This document shows, piece after piece, positions 1 through 10,064 of a stretch of 64,000 bases of DNA (positions are counted from its first letter, which is position 1; each line of letters starts with the position of its first letter). The notes below the pieces were generated by a model. It was not told the origin of the DNA, ran no database searches, and saw nothing but the letters and a program-made list of their open reading frames with translations. Origin of the DNA: Pyrus communis (taxonomy: Eukaryota > Streptophyta > Magnoliopsida > Rosales > Rosaceae); assembly GCF_963583255.1 (NCBI RefSeq), contig NC_084803.1, positions 14,829,428 to 14,893,427 of the forward strand. The letters run 5' to 3'. Made by a program: the position numbers and the translations under genes.

Positions 1-109
1 ATTTTCAGCGTTTCATTATTATTTTTATCTCTAAAGTCTTAAATGTCTTTTAGCCGGCCAGTTCTTGTGTAATACTTCTCTTCTTTTCCTTTTGTTTTTG
101 CTACTACAG

Positions 110-1191
110 AGCGGATAAACCAAGTTCTGCAAGTATCTTCGTTGGTGGTTTTGTATTGGGAGGGATAGTTGTTGGAGCATTAGGTTGTGTATATGCACCT
201 CAGGTATGGTTGAAGTACTCACCTTATGTATCTATCATTGTTTGACCTGTTACCGTTGCATTGGGTCTGTATTCTGTGTGCTTATTTAATGGTGGATATC
301 TTTGGTGCCTCGATCTGATGTTGTGATTCCTATTGCTGTTGCTGCTCAATCTCTGCGTGTCAATGTACTTGCATGCCCTCACTTGTACGAGCCTTTATTT
401 GTGAATTGATGATTCCTTTTGAATATTTATTCATCGTATGTCACATGATCTTAAGAATGTTACTGCAGTACTGCTGTCTGATTATAAACGCCCTTAAGGC
501 GTGGGTTCTACCCCGTCTCCCGTGGGTTCTACCCTGTCTCCCCTGTCCAAAGAACTACCTTCTAGAAGATACATAAGGTTATGCTTGTTAAATGATATAC
601 AGTGTATGAATTGGTTTTGAGAGATGAGACATGGATGTGGTTTGTATGCGATATATAGCTGATCAAAAGGAGCCAACTTCTTTACAGTAACGCGAAAGCA
701 TGTATTTGATTGACATATCATATCCTATTCCCAGATAAGCAAGGCACTAGCTGGAGCCGATAGAAAAGACTTGATGAGGAAGTTACCAAAATTTATTTAT
801 GATGAAGAGAAAGCTCTTGAGGTGAGAATTTTTTTTTTCCTGCAGTTAATATCAATGAGAAAGGAGGTCCTCTTTATGATAGTTTCTAGATTTGTAGAAT
901 GGGAATTGAATCGCTAAGCGAAAAAGGGGAATTTAATATGTTTTAAGTGGAAACTTTGATTGGTCAATCCCGTATAACTTTTGGATCATGTCATTTGGGA
1001 TGTTCAATATCATGTTTGAACTTGTGTGTTTTCTGTTATGTATTTTGTGACAACAGAAAACCCGCAAAATACTGGCGGAGAAGATTGCGCAGCTAAATTC
1101 CGCCATAGATGACGTTTCTGCTCAGCTGCATGGAGATGATGTCCCGAATGGAGCCGCAGTGGCTTCGGACGAAATTGAAGCTTCCATATAA
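110..1191 (+). CDS. Chloroplast inner-envelope small protein, 3' part (last three exons)
   Basis: Three exons, 110-203, 735-821 and 1057-1191, join in frame and end in TAA at 1189-1191. They give about 104 C-terminal residues; the 5' end is before the window. The first exon encodes a glycine-rich hydrophobic stretch, [17 protein letters not shown], followed by YAPQ, which looks like one membrane span. The next exon reads [19 protein letters not shown] and [10 protein letters not shown], and the last is a charged helix ending [14 protein letters not shown]. From memory this matches the family of Arabidopsis At1g42960, a small protein located in the chloroplast inner envelope whose biochemical role is unknown. 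All borders are GT-AG and the phases agree. The missing transit-peptide exon(s) should lie just upstream. A broken copy of the last exon lies at 5651-5686. Confidence 0.8.
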
Positions 1192-1569
1192 TAATAGTTT
1201 GCAGAAGTTTTGTTTAACTTGTTACATGTGTCACACTGGGAAAATAATGTTGTTAATGTTCTTCTTCTCGTGTGTTTTACTTGTTTATAAATTCAAGCAC
1301 TTTATTTTTACTTTTATTATTATTGGATATCATCTCTTCCTATATAATGGTTCATGCAAAATCAATGTATACTTTTTTCTTCTGCACATTCTAAATTGTT
1401 TATTGATTTTTCTTTGATTTATCTAATCCAAACGTCAGAAATAATCAAGAATGTGTACTGTGACAAAGAGGGTAATGATGAGTCCATATTATACCGTATA
1501 TTTTACCCTAATCTTAGTATTAATTTATTGGTTATTTTGGTAAAACTTTGATACTTTGTTATGTATTTT
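1192..1569. other. 3' UTR and flank of the envelope-protein gene
   Basis: This AT-rich stretch follows the stop codon and has no coding signal. Parts recur in diverged form downstream: about 1215-1400 matches about 6277-6440, and 1400-1480 matches 7175-7250. This shows that the gene's 3' flank was duplicated together with its last intron and exon. Confidence 0.6.
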
Positions 1570-2538
1570 TAATATAGGATATTCGACTTCCTCTGGAGCA
1601 AAAAAGTAATCAAACGGATGAATTTTGGAGTGATTCCAATTAAAGGATGTTCGTGTGCCTTTCAAGATGATTGTATCAAAATTTCAGATTTTTCTACAAA
1701 GTCGTTTGACCGTGGCAATGAAATAAAAAGGCCCAGCGTGCAGCTTTCCCAGATTGATGTTTTTGGACGTTTTGGGTATTTTGAAGGTCAAAATGGCATT
1801 TTTTGAGGAAGATTCATTCTGAGGATTTGTAGGGGACGTCTCAAGCTTTCAAAAGAGACCTTTTGGGACCAAATCGGAGTTGATTTGGTTGGTCAAAAGT
1901 ATGATTTTATTGTAAGTCCGAATTTCAGTTCAAATAGGAAACCTTTTATTTTATGTTTTATTATTTTATTATATTTCCTAGTTTTATTCTAAGATCTTTT
2001 AGGGTTTTATTTTTATTAGTATAAATAAGATATTTAGCTACTAGGAAGGAAAAAAAAAGGAGGAGAATGCACACACTACTTTAGAAGTTTCAAGTTTATT
2101 TTTAAGGTGTTTTCTATCCATATTTTTAATAATATTTTGTTTTATGGTTGTTTGTAACTAGTTTCGTTTGCTAGGACGAGGCCATGAGCCTTAGCAAGAA
2201 TATGTAGTTTCTTTGCAATTTACTTATGATATTATGCATGCAGGTTTTGAATCGTTAATTATTGTGCTTTAAACTATCTATTTGTCTTGATGATTGGCCA
2301 CCATTAGGATATTTAGAAAAGTAATTTGATGCAATTTTGGCGGAGGGGTGTCCCTGAAATTGGCGTTGGCTTCTTATGGTTAATATGTGTAACTCCTTAG
2401 GATGGACGACACGTCTTAAGGGTTTTATGGTTTTTCAGAAGGTTTTCACAAAACTTAATGAGTCTTACATGTTCACATTCGGTCTGGACGCCATGGATGA
2501 GTTGCATGTTAGATATACGTTTTATGTTGAAGGTTCCA

Positions 2539-3196
2539 TGTAACATCCCACATCGCCTAGGGGAGTGGATCCTGTAAGCCTTATATGTATATTCCTATCT
2601 CTACCTAGTACGAGGCCTTTTGGGAGCTCAATGGCTTCGGGTTCCATCGGAACTCCGAAGTTAAGCGAGTTTGAGTGAGAGCATTCCCAGGATGGGTGAT
2701 CCATTGAGAAGTTCTTGTGTGAGTTCCCAGAAACAAAACTGTGAGGGCATGGTCGGGGCCTAAAGTGGACAATATCGTGCTACAGTGGAGTGGAGCCCGG
2801 GATGTGGTGGGGGCCTGGGCTTGGATGTGACAATTTGGTATCAGAGCCAATCCCTGGCCGGATGTGTGCCGACGAGAATGTCGGGCCTCTAAGGGGGATG
2901 GATTGTAACATCCCACATCGCCCAGGAAAATGGATCTTGTAAGCCTTATATGTATATTCTCAGCTCTACCTAGCATGAGGCCTTTTGGGAACTCAATGAT
3001 TTCCTAGTTCATTGGAACTCCGAAATTAAGCGAGTTCGGGCGAGAGCATTCCCAGGATGGGTGATCCACTGGGAAGTTCTCGTGTGAGTTCCTAGAAACA
3101 AAACTGTGAGGGCGTGGTCGGGGCCCAAAACGGACAATATTGTGCTACAGTAGAGTCGAGCCCAGGATGTGGTGGGGCCCGGGCTGGGATGTGACA
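2539..3196 (+). mobile_element. Cassandra TRIM retrotransposon, complete
   Basis: Two near-identical LTRs, 2539-2832 and 2904-3196, both start TGTAACATCCCACATCG and end in TGACA. They flank only about 70 bases. Right after the 5' LTR is TGGTATCAGAGC (2836-2847), the primer site complementary to the initiator-methionine tRNA 3' end. Just before the 3' LTR is a purine run, AAGGGGGATGGA. Perfect 5-bp target duplications TTCCA lie at 2534-2538 and 3197-3201. Each LTR contains a 5S-rRNA-like block. There is no coding capacity, so mobilisation would need proteins supplied in trans. The LTRs differ at several sites, so insertion is not very recent. Confidence 0.95.
2641..2730 (+). other. 5S-rRNA-like domain in Cassandra 5' LTR
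   Basis: This block reads like the middle and 3' half of plant 5S rRNA: CATCGGAACTCCGAAGTTAA, then a GCGAG..GAGAGCATTCCCAG stretch, then GGATGGGTGATCCA and GAAGTTCTTGTGTGAGT. These correspond to the internal Pol III promoter region of 5S genes, the known hallmark of Cassandra. It is not a functional 5S gene: the 5' part is replaced by LTR sequence. The matching block in the 3' LTR starts near 3010. Confidence 0.9.
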
Positions 3197-3560
3197 TTCC
3201 AAGTAGGGCATACTTTAGGAAAACCTAACCTTCAAAATATGCATGTGTAATTCATAAGTAATTGAAAGAATTACATAGGATTGTTAAGGTGACAGCGGAA
3301 CCCTAGTGCTCAAATTTATTTTCAAAACTATTTTCTTTTATTTTCTTTACTTTCCCAAATTATTTAATTGTTTTTAATTAAATTCGTTTTAAATATTTTA
3401 GGTCATAAAATCACATCTTCCAAACTTTGTTTTCAAATAATTAATTAAGATTTGGTTTTAACATAAATTATTCATTCAATCCCTGTGAAAAACGACCTTG
3501 CTTGAGCCGATATACTACGACAACCTTATACTCTTGCAAGTATTTTTAAGTGTTTTTATT

Positions 3561-4650
3561 CATACTTTGCAAGAGGTAAAATCCCTATCAAGTAATTACT
3601 TTGCTTATATCACTCTGCTTAATTTTACGTTTGCAAATTATAATCAACTTAATACATGAAAGTAACCCCTTGTAGGATGATGGAGTTTGTAGCTCAAATA
3701 ACTCAAATCGTCGGTCACTTTCATGCCAAATCATGTGATTGACTCTTTCTCTCTTCTTAATATCCTTATTAAGGGAGGAAGGGTCCATGGAATAGAATGG
3801 GAAACGTAACTAGGGACGGAACTAGTTTCCATAACGTGTTTAGCAAGGGACGGAACTGTTTAGCAAGGGTTACCTTTTTTTTTCTCTCTTTCACGTGCTC
3901 TGGTTCGTTCTTTTTCCCTAAGATTGTTTCATCCCTCCTGTTTTTTCTCTCGTGTTCCACCCCAAATGTGAAAGACGATGCAGGAATATATTATAATATA
4001 AGGAAGTACTAGATTTTAGACCCAAAAAAACAAGAGGAGGGTAACGGTAAGAAAGTGAACAAGGAAACTATGAACTCATGTGCTCTAGTGCGATGGTGGT
4101 TTTACTTGACGATCGAAAATGCAGAGAGTTGCCTACTCATGTGTTGAAGTATGGGCTTGATTCTAATATTTTTGTTCACCTAATTTACAAGGTGATTGAA
4201 AAAGCTCTCAATAAATTACCCTTTCCATTTCAAATATCCTACCATTTGCTTTCTTGTCTTCAACGGACAATCCAACCCGCGTATAGACTTTCATTCCTCC
4301 CCAAAGTCTTCTATCCAAATAGAGGAAGTGTCGGTGCTAAGAACATATGGGATTGGAATCGTCAATGTTCAGTTTCAGAAATAATTAGTGTTCAGTTTTC
4401 AAAAATGATCAATGTTCAGTTTAAGAAATTGTGTAGTATTCATGTTCAGTTACATAAATATTTAGAAAGGGAGAGAGAGTAACGGATGCGCAGACCCACA
4501 CGTCAGTTTTTTTATTACTTTTTAATTTTTTTATTATATTGAACTTTTGTCATTTTCATTGAAGTTTAAACCATTTTCATTAAATAATAGTTTATAGTGG
4601 TTTTTGGTTAAATTAAAGTTAGTCCAAGCCCTTTTAATTAAGGGAACTTT
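3561..4650. other. Intergenic, duplicated segment A
   Basis: There is no supported gene here. The part 3590-3870 recurs at about 7300-7500, including TCATGCCAAATCATGTGATT and GGGACGGAACT motifs, and so belongs to the A/B duplication. The part 4340-4460 contains a loosely repeated AATGTTCAGTTT motif, about four copies. The two short ORFs that overlap it show no recognisable domain. Confidence 0.4.
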
Positions 4651-4654
4651 AATG

Positions 4655-4795
4655 AAAAGCTCCCGGTACTGTTCATTTTAACGAAAAACCACATTTTTAC
4701 ACTAAAAAGTCAATCCTGGTACTATTCACTTTACCCTTTATTTTGTCCTTATCGTTAAAATAAAAAAAAATTCAAGTTATTTTCATTAGTTTCCT
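4655..4795 (+). repeat. Dispersed repeat, also inverted at 18465-18585
   Basis: A segment running from GAAAAGCTCCCGGTACTGTTC through CACATTTTTACACTAAAAAG to a CGTTAAAATAAAAA end recurs as its reverse complement at about 18465-18585 (AATGAACAGTACCATTAGC, AACGGTAAAGACAAAAC). It is probably a non-autonomous transposon family. Terminal repeats are not clear. Confidence 0.5.
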
Positions 4796-5149
4796 TTTAA
4801 TTAAAGCTTCCAAATTTAATTGCCGAACCGATGTTTCTTAGGGTCGGGTTTATAACCATTTCGTTTATATTTTTCATTGTTTTGTGTCATAGATAGAGGA
4901 AAACTATATGGGAGGAGGAATGGAGAAGGTGATGGTGGAGGACAATGCGAAAGGATTCAAGTTTTCATTTCGTATTATTTCCTTCATTTCAACCTCCTCT
5001 CTCCCACCACCTTCTCCTTTGTCATTTCTCTCCTATGCTTTCCTTGTATCTCTAGTTCTCTACCATAAAAAATGAAAAATCTCTGTTAAGTAGGCATTCT
5101 TCCACAATGGTTCTTAAGATTGGCACAACTTCTCATTTTACTCTCTGAG

Positions 5150-5410
5150 ATTTGAAATCGATAGAAGTGGTCCATGAGTTTGTCCACCATTAATCATTTT
5201 GGTCATTCCGTTAAAAGTCTCTATTAAATAAGGACCAAAATGACAAAAAATACCCTCACTTTTATAAACAATGGGTCAAAATGATTTGACAAAATTTGAG
5301 AGCATTTTTGTCATTTTGGTCTTATTTAACGGAGATTTTCACGGAAAGACCAAAATGATCAACTATGGACAAACTCATAGACCATTTGTATCAATTTTAA
5401 ATCTAGCTAA
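5150..5410. mobile_element. Palindromic MITE-like element
   Basis: The left arm (about 5150-5275; GATTTGAAATCGATAGAAG, GAGTTTGTCCACCATTAATC, ATTAAATAAGGACCAAAATG) is answered by its reverse complement on the right (about 5285-5410). The family recurs in fuller form at 33864-34255 and 34948-35342. No reading frame is present. The outer ends here look degraded, so the borders are approximate. Confidence 0.65.
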
Positions 5411-5484
5411 GAATCATACGAAGTATTATATCCATGAAACGCCTTGACTTTGTCTTCCTCTTTTAAAACATTTACCTTATTGAT

Positions 5485-5776
5485 ATTTATTCATTGTATA
5501 TTGCATGGCCTTTAGAATGTTACTGCAGTACTGCTGTCTGATTATTAATGCCTTTAAGGGGGAGCATAATATGCTTTTTATGTGGAAACTTTGATTGGTC
5601 AATCCCGTAACTTATGGATCATGTTATTTGGGATGTTCATTATCATATTTGAGAAGATTGCGCAGCTAAATTCCGCCATAGATGACGATTCTTCCCCTTT
5701 TGGGCACATATTATCGACGACATTCGAAGGATCCTTGAGTCATTCAATCACTGCAAGACGTCTTTTGGACGAAGTA
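5485..5776 (+). pseudogene. Truncated copy of the envelope-protein last intron and exon (copy B)
   Basis: The sequence matches 425-500 (ATGTTACTGCAGTACTGCTG) and 920-1120 of the first gene, with the middle deleted. The exon remnant 5651-5686 encodes [12 protein letters not shown], as in the parent. The deletion has removed the splice acceptor and the first codons, and after the aspartates the sequence runs into unrelated DNA. It is therefore a dead exon fragment created by a local direct duplication. Further blocks of the same duplication follow at 6277-6440, 7164-7250 and 7300-7500. Confidence 0.8.
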
Positions 5777-5985
5777 CTGATTTGGTATTGAGGTGTTTTT
5801 ATAAAAAGTAGGTATTAGAAAAAAACTTAGCTTAAAAATGTGTTTGGTATACACTTAAAACAATTTATTTTCACAATTTTGGGTGAAAAAAAAAAAAACT
5901 GAAAACGTGAAGCAGCAAAAATGAGCTTATTCTCACAGCACATCAGAAGCAGTTTTTTTTTCAAAGCACAACAATACCAAATCAG
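5777..5985. mobile_element. Small TIR element (MITE)
   Basis: The ends are CTGATTTGGTATTG and its perfect inverted complement CAATACCAAATCAG, 209 bp apart, with poly-T/poly-A rich interior and no ORF. Both flanks share CGAAG, which hints at an imperfect 8-bp target site as in hAT elements. The superfamily is uncertain. Confidence 0.65.
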
Positions 5986-6280
5986 TCCGAAGAACGGTAA
6001 ACAAGGTCGCACATAGATTGGCTAGGGTTGGGGTAACGGTGGAAAACCCATTATTTTGGTTTGAAGAACCACCCGATGTAATCTCTGGCCTTCTCATTGA
6101 GGATAGCCCTTCATAGTAAGCTCTTTGGTGCGGGTCACTCTTTTCCTTCGTTCGGGTTGAAATTTCCGGCAAAGTTTTTATCTAGACCCATTACTTGCAC
6201 CCTATCCTCAATGTTGTATTTATTCAATTTCATAATCAATGAATATCGTACTTTGCTAAAAAAATAAAATAAAATAAAAC
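5986..6280. other. Unassigned insert, possibly a LINE 3' end
   Basis: This stretch interrupts the A/B homology. It ends with AATCAATGAATATCGTACTT followed by AAAAAAATAAAATAAAATAAAA, which resembles the A-rich tail of a plant LINE. No reverse transcriptase frame is visible. Weak call. Confidence 0.25.
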
Positions 6281-6438
6281 TTGTTACATGTTGTTAATCT
6301 TCTTGTTCTCGTGTGTTTTACTATTTTATACATACAAGCACTTTATTTCATTTTTATTATTATTGGAAGTCATCTCTTCCTATATAATGGGGCAAATGAT
6401 TTTTGTATACTTTTGTCTTCTGCACATTATAAATTATT

Positions 6439-7163
6439 GAGTATTTATCAAATATAGTTAAAAATTAATTCTTGATTTTAAAAAATGTCATTTTTTTTTA
6501 TAAAAAATTTCAAATATATCCAAAATTTCACTTAAATAGACACAAATACCCTCAAATTTAACAATTAAATAAATTACAGGCTTTTTAGCTACTGTCACCT
6601 CAAGCTCTGGTCCAACTTCACCTTCGCTTCTAAACTCCACCACCACAACCCTATCCCCTTCGACCCCGCTCATCACTAACATTGAGCGTCGCCGCGGTTA
6701 CCGCAAGTGGGAGCAGTAGAATTTCAATCATGCCTTCAACGCCTTTTTTATTACTAATATCATTTTTAGTTTTAAATATAAAAATAGTTTTCAAAGTTAA
6801 TCCACATGTCGTTATATGATTGTGTTTGTGAGACCCATGTGGCACCACATCATCACACTAACAGAATAATTGACATATTTTTCACGGAAAAACTAAAATG
6901 ATCACGATAGACAAATTCAAAGAAAGATTAAATTGATTCACGATAGACAAATTCAAGAACATTACTATTGATTATCATTAATTGTTAAGGACCATATTAA
7001 GGAGTTATGTCAATATCACGAATCATTTTGGCTAAAAGGCCTCTAATTAATTTGAGGGTATTTGTATCTATTTAGGTGGAATTTTGGATATATTTGAAAG
7101 ATTTTATAAAAAGTGATATCTTTGAAATTAAGGGTTAATCTTTTACCATATTTGATAAATACT
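6439..7163. mobile_element. Foldback/Mutator-like MITE with 10-bp target duplication
   Basis: The ends are inverted over roughly 125 bp: AGTATTTATCAAATAT on the left and ATATTTGATAAATACT on the right. Inside the arms are ATTTCAAATATATCCAAAAT and ACAAATACCCTCAAATTT and their complements. The 10-mer ATAAATTATT is repeated at 6429-6438 and 7164-7173. The uninterrupted site is preserved in copy A near 1390, which supports insertion after the A/B duplication. A second inverted pair (GGCTTTTTAGC near 6579, GCTAAAAGGCC near 7031) suggests another element nested inside. Confidence 0.8.
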
Positions 7164-7509
7164 ATAAATTATTTACTGATTTTTCTTTCATGTATACCTA
7201 ATACAAGGTCAGAAAAAATGGGAATGTGCATGGTGACATAAAGGGTAATTAATTCGATTAGAAATCGACAAAAGAAAAAGCAAGTGGACCTTGGGCATAA
7301 ATCACTTTGCTTAACCTAATACGATGATAGAGTTTGTAGCTCAAATGATTCAAATAGTTTGATCATTTCATGCCAAATCATGTGATTGACTCTTTCCTCC
7401 TTTAGTATTATTGTCAAGGGACCATATATGGAATAGAAAGGAATCATATTAAGGGACGGAACTGGTTTCAATAATGTGTTTATCAAGGGACGGAACTGAT
7501 CGACTCTTC

Positions 7510-7773
7510 CTCCCTTAAATCAAGAGACGGAATTCCCAACAAATATTTAAGTGATAAGAAAGACTGACAAGTGATTCTATACAATTAGTGACATGGCAAA
7601 TTTGCTCACATAGATAATCTTTTCTCTCATATAAAAACCGATAAAATAAACATTTATAATTTGCCTGATTAGACAAAATAGACACAAAGTTATATACAAC
7701 TATTGATAGAGCCATTTTCTTCCATGACTACCCCTTCACACTTGCAAAACAATATAAACACGTTTTAACTATA

Positions 7774-7811
<38 letters not shown>

Positions 7812-8520
7812 CACCACACTTGGCATGCAGTAGAACATTCCATGGCCATGCATAAAAAATAGTATGTGGGATTATGCATGAGACAAATCAAGGCTGCATA
7901 CTCGTTTCAGGACCCTATTGTATTGTATGGATCTCAACATGTCATTGTCAAGCAAGAGAAAGAGGAAACACATTTTTTCCAAAAAAAAATAAAAAGAGGA
8001 AACACATATGGTCACAACGCTCAGAACCCCACGTAATAATTATTAATCGTCCACGTTTGTTTAAACAAAGTAAAATGAAATTATGGAGTAATTAAGAACT
8101 ACAATATTATGGAAGAGTTTAAGCACGCCAGTTAGAACTAATTAATTAGTTTCCAAACTTTCCAGAGTCAATTGTCAGCATGCAGTTTAAATTGCACAAT
8201 CACTTCAGTCTTTCGTTTAGTGATAGTTCGCTTTTTTTGTTGATGATATTTTTTATTAGACTAAATTAGACGTAATGACGATGGACATACTAAGGTTTAA
8301 GAGTTGAATTTTAGGATAAGTTTGATATCAAGTTGCATCTAATCACACTGACACATCTCTATTATGATTCTCAAAAGAGAAATTTGACACATAAGTTGAG
8401 AAGTTTAGGATTTAGAAGGGTTCAAAGTTTCGTTTGGTCAATGATTATTCTTTTACACTTCTTGTAATTAACCATACACGCATGCTTTGCCCCATTGAAA
8501 ATTGTTTCTCTTCAATCATT
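7510..8520. other. Intergenic, no supported gene
   Basis: AT-rich spacer. An AAT microsatellite lies at about 7775-7809. The ORFs here are short and show no domain or codon signal. Confidence 0.5.
7775..7809. repeat. AAT microsatellite
   Basis: About 11 to 12 uninterrupted AAT units. A likely length-variable marker. Confidence 0.95.
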
Positions 8521-8523
8521 TTT

Positions 8524-8853
8524 TTTTTTTTTTTTTTTGGGTGGCAGAGGACTTTTTTCTTGGAAATTAAGATTCCTAAACACAAAGGCAATTAGGGAGT
8601 GAAATGTGACTAAAGAAGTATGCGTGATTCACATGCATTTGGGTCCTATCGCTACACATTATGTGATGAAATTATTGGCATTGGCATTTTTTTTTTTTTT
8701 TTTGTGTGGCAGAGGACTTTTTTCTTGGAAATTAAGATTCCTAAACACAAAGGCAATTAGGGAGTGAAATGTGACTAAAGAAGTATGCGTGATTCACATG
8801 CATTTGGGTCCTATCGCTACACATTATGTGATGAAATTATTGGCATTTGGAGG
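8524..8853 (+). repeat. Recent 165-bp direct tandem duplication
   Basis: Two copies of a 165-bp unit, each starting with a poly-T run followed by GGCAGAGGACTTTTTTCTTG. They are effectively identical from GTGGCAGAGG to TTATTGGCATT. The first copy occupies about 8524-8688 and the second about 8689-8853. Near-perfect identity implies a very recent event or an assembly artefact at the poly-T. Confidence 0.9.
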
Positions 8854-9084
8854 TCCACAGCTTTTGACGTTCGATCGACACCTTCTTGTTCGATATATAT
8901 TATATATGGCTCTCAACGACAAAATCCCCACTGCTTGGAACACGTGAAACAACCGCGATCACTATGCTACCAAAATAGTGAACTTCATTGATGGAATGAT
9001 TAATTGACCTTGTGGTGGCAGCTCGCCTAGACATTGATTGGTCTGCAATATATTGCTTGTGTTATACATGATTAAAGATTTAAT

Positions 9085-9671
9085 GCTCTTTTGAAAGTAC
9101 TTTTAAAATGATTTAAAACGTTTTTCAAGAAAATTCTTTTGGATTCCAAAAGCACTTGAAGTGCTGGCTACAATAAACACCAATTTGAGCATCTTCAAAG
9201 AAGATGCCAAATTTTAAACATCAAAATGATATTTGATGGTTTATGTAGTAATTTGATATTTTGCTCTACCTGATATGTTAAATAATAATGTCATATAATT
9301 TTTTTTTCCTTTTTGTGAAGTCCACTTAAGGCTACCAATCAAGTATTTGAAAACATAACAACATTTATTAGATATTATATTAATCTATTAAAAATCATTT
9401 AAATTTGAAAGCAAAAAGCTTTGCCTTCAAATAACTTAGCACCATGTAAGAAGTTGAAGGCTGGGTTAGAAAGGGTTTGCTGTCATTTTTTATTGTTGTA
9501 TGTCTACGTGGTAGTTTTGACATTTCCTTTGGAGATGCTCCTATGAGCTTATTCCAAGAAACATTTCAAGTGATTTTTTAGGAATCATTTACATATTTAC
9601 TAAGAAGTGGTCCTAAAAACCTTTTTCACCAAAAGAGTTTTCAACTATTTTAAAAGTACTTCCAAACGAGC
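9085..9671. mobile_element. MITE interrupted by a second MITE
   Basis: The outer ends are GCTCTTTTGAAAGTACTTTTAA and its inverted version (AAGTACTTCCAAACGAGC). Inside lies a second element, 9187-9540, with ends GAGCATCTTCAAAG and CTTTGGAGATGCTC. No ORFs. The nesting order is clear from the arms of the outer element being split around the inner one. Confidence 0.65.
9187..9540. mobile_element. Inner nested MITE
   Basis: The terminal inverted repeat is GAGCATCTYCAAAG, 354 bp end to end, non-coding. A target duplication is not obvious. Confidence 0.6.
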
Positions 9672-9706
9672 TTATACTTTTAAATTCCTATTATAAAAAG
9701 CGAATT

Positions 9707-9812
9707 ATTATTAGAACTCCAAAAATCTCATGTTGCACTCCAAACTTTCTATAATGAGAAAGAAAATACATTTGTGAGGAGTGTAGAATGAGATATTTGG
9801 AGTGTTAATAAC
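9707..9812. mobile_element. Short palindromic MITE, copy 1
   Basis: The ends are TTATTAGAACTCCAAAAATC and an inverted GATATTTGGAGTGTTAATAA. The same family occurs at 9953-10064 and 16134-16237. It is about 105-110 bp, almost all of it inverted repeat, so the transcript would fold into a hairpin. Confidence 0.7.
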
Positions 9813-9952
9813 TGTTCTCTATAAGAATAAATATGTTTTCAGTATGCTGTCCATATTCGATGACTTTATCGTCAATATTTGATCGGTATATTGTTGATAT
9901 TGATCAATTTAACAAATGAGATTTGATTTCTAATTGTTTAATCAAGAGAATT

Positions 9953-10064
9953 GTTATTGGTACTCCAAAAATCTTGTTTTGCACTCCAAACTTTCTATAA
10001 TTATAAAAAAATATATATATACTTGTGTGAAATGTATAATGAAATTTTTGGAATGTTAATAACA
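9953..10064. mobile_element. Short palindromic MITE, copy 2
   Basis: Same family as 9707-9812 (GTTATTGGTACTCCAAAAAT ... TTTTTGGAATGTTAATAAC), only about 140 bp away in the same orientation. Confidence 0.7.

Larger units (their letters stand above)
1570..3560. mobile_element. Old non-coding retroelement, host of the Cassandra insertion
   Basis: This stretch holds no usable ORF and is missing from the otherwise homologous copy B at about 7250-7290. It includes TATA-like AT-rich sequence near 2020 and, near 3480-3535, a stretch running from CCCTGTGAAAAACGACC to CGATATACTACGACAACC. I associate that stretch with the ends of plant LARD or other LTR elements. A Cassandra element sits inside it at 2539-3196, and the flanking sequence is continuous once Cassandra and one target copy are removed. 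The exact borders and family are not resolved. The insertion call rests on the empty site in copy B and on remembered similarity. Confidence 0.45.

Noticed and set aside
2641..2730. A possible true 5S rRNA gene
   Set aside because: Only the middle and 3' part match, the 5' third is LTR sequence, and it lies inside a retroelement LTR with target duplications.
2605..3197. Minus-strand ORFs of 60-123 aa sharing SWIT-like and TRTSQW sequence
   Set aside because: They are antisense reads through the Cassandra LTRs, including the 5S-like block, and recur because the LTRs repeat.
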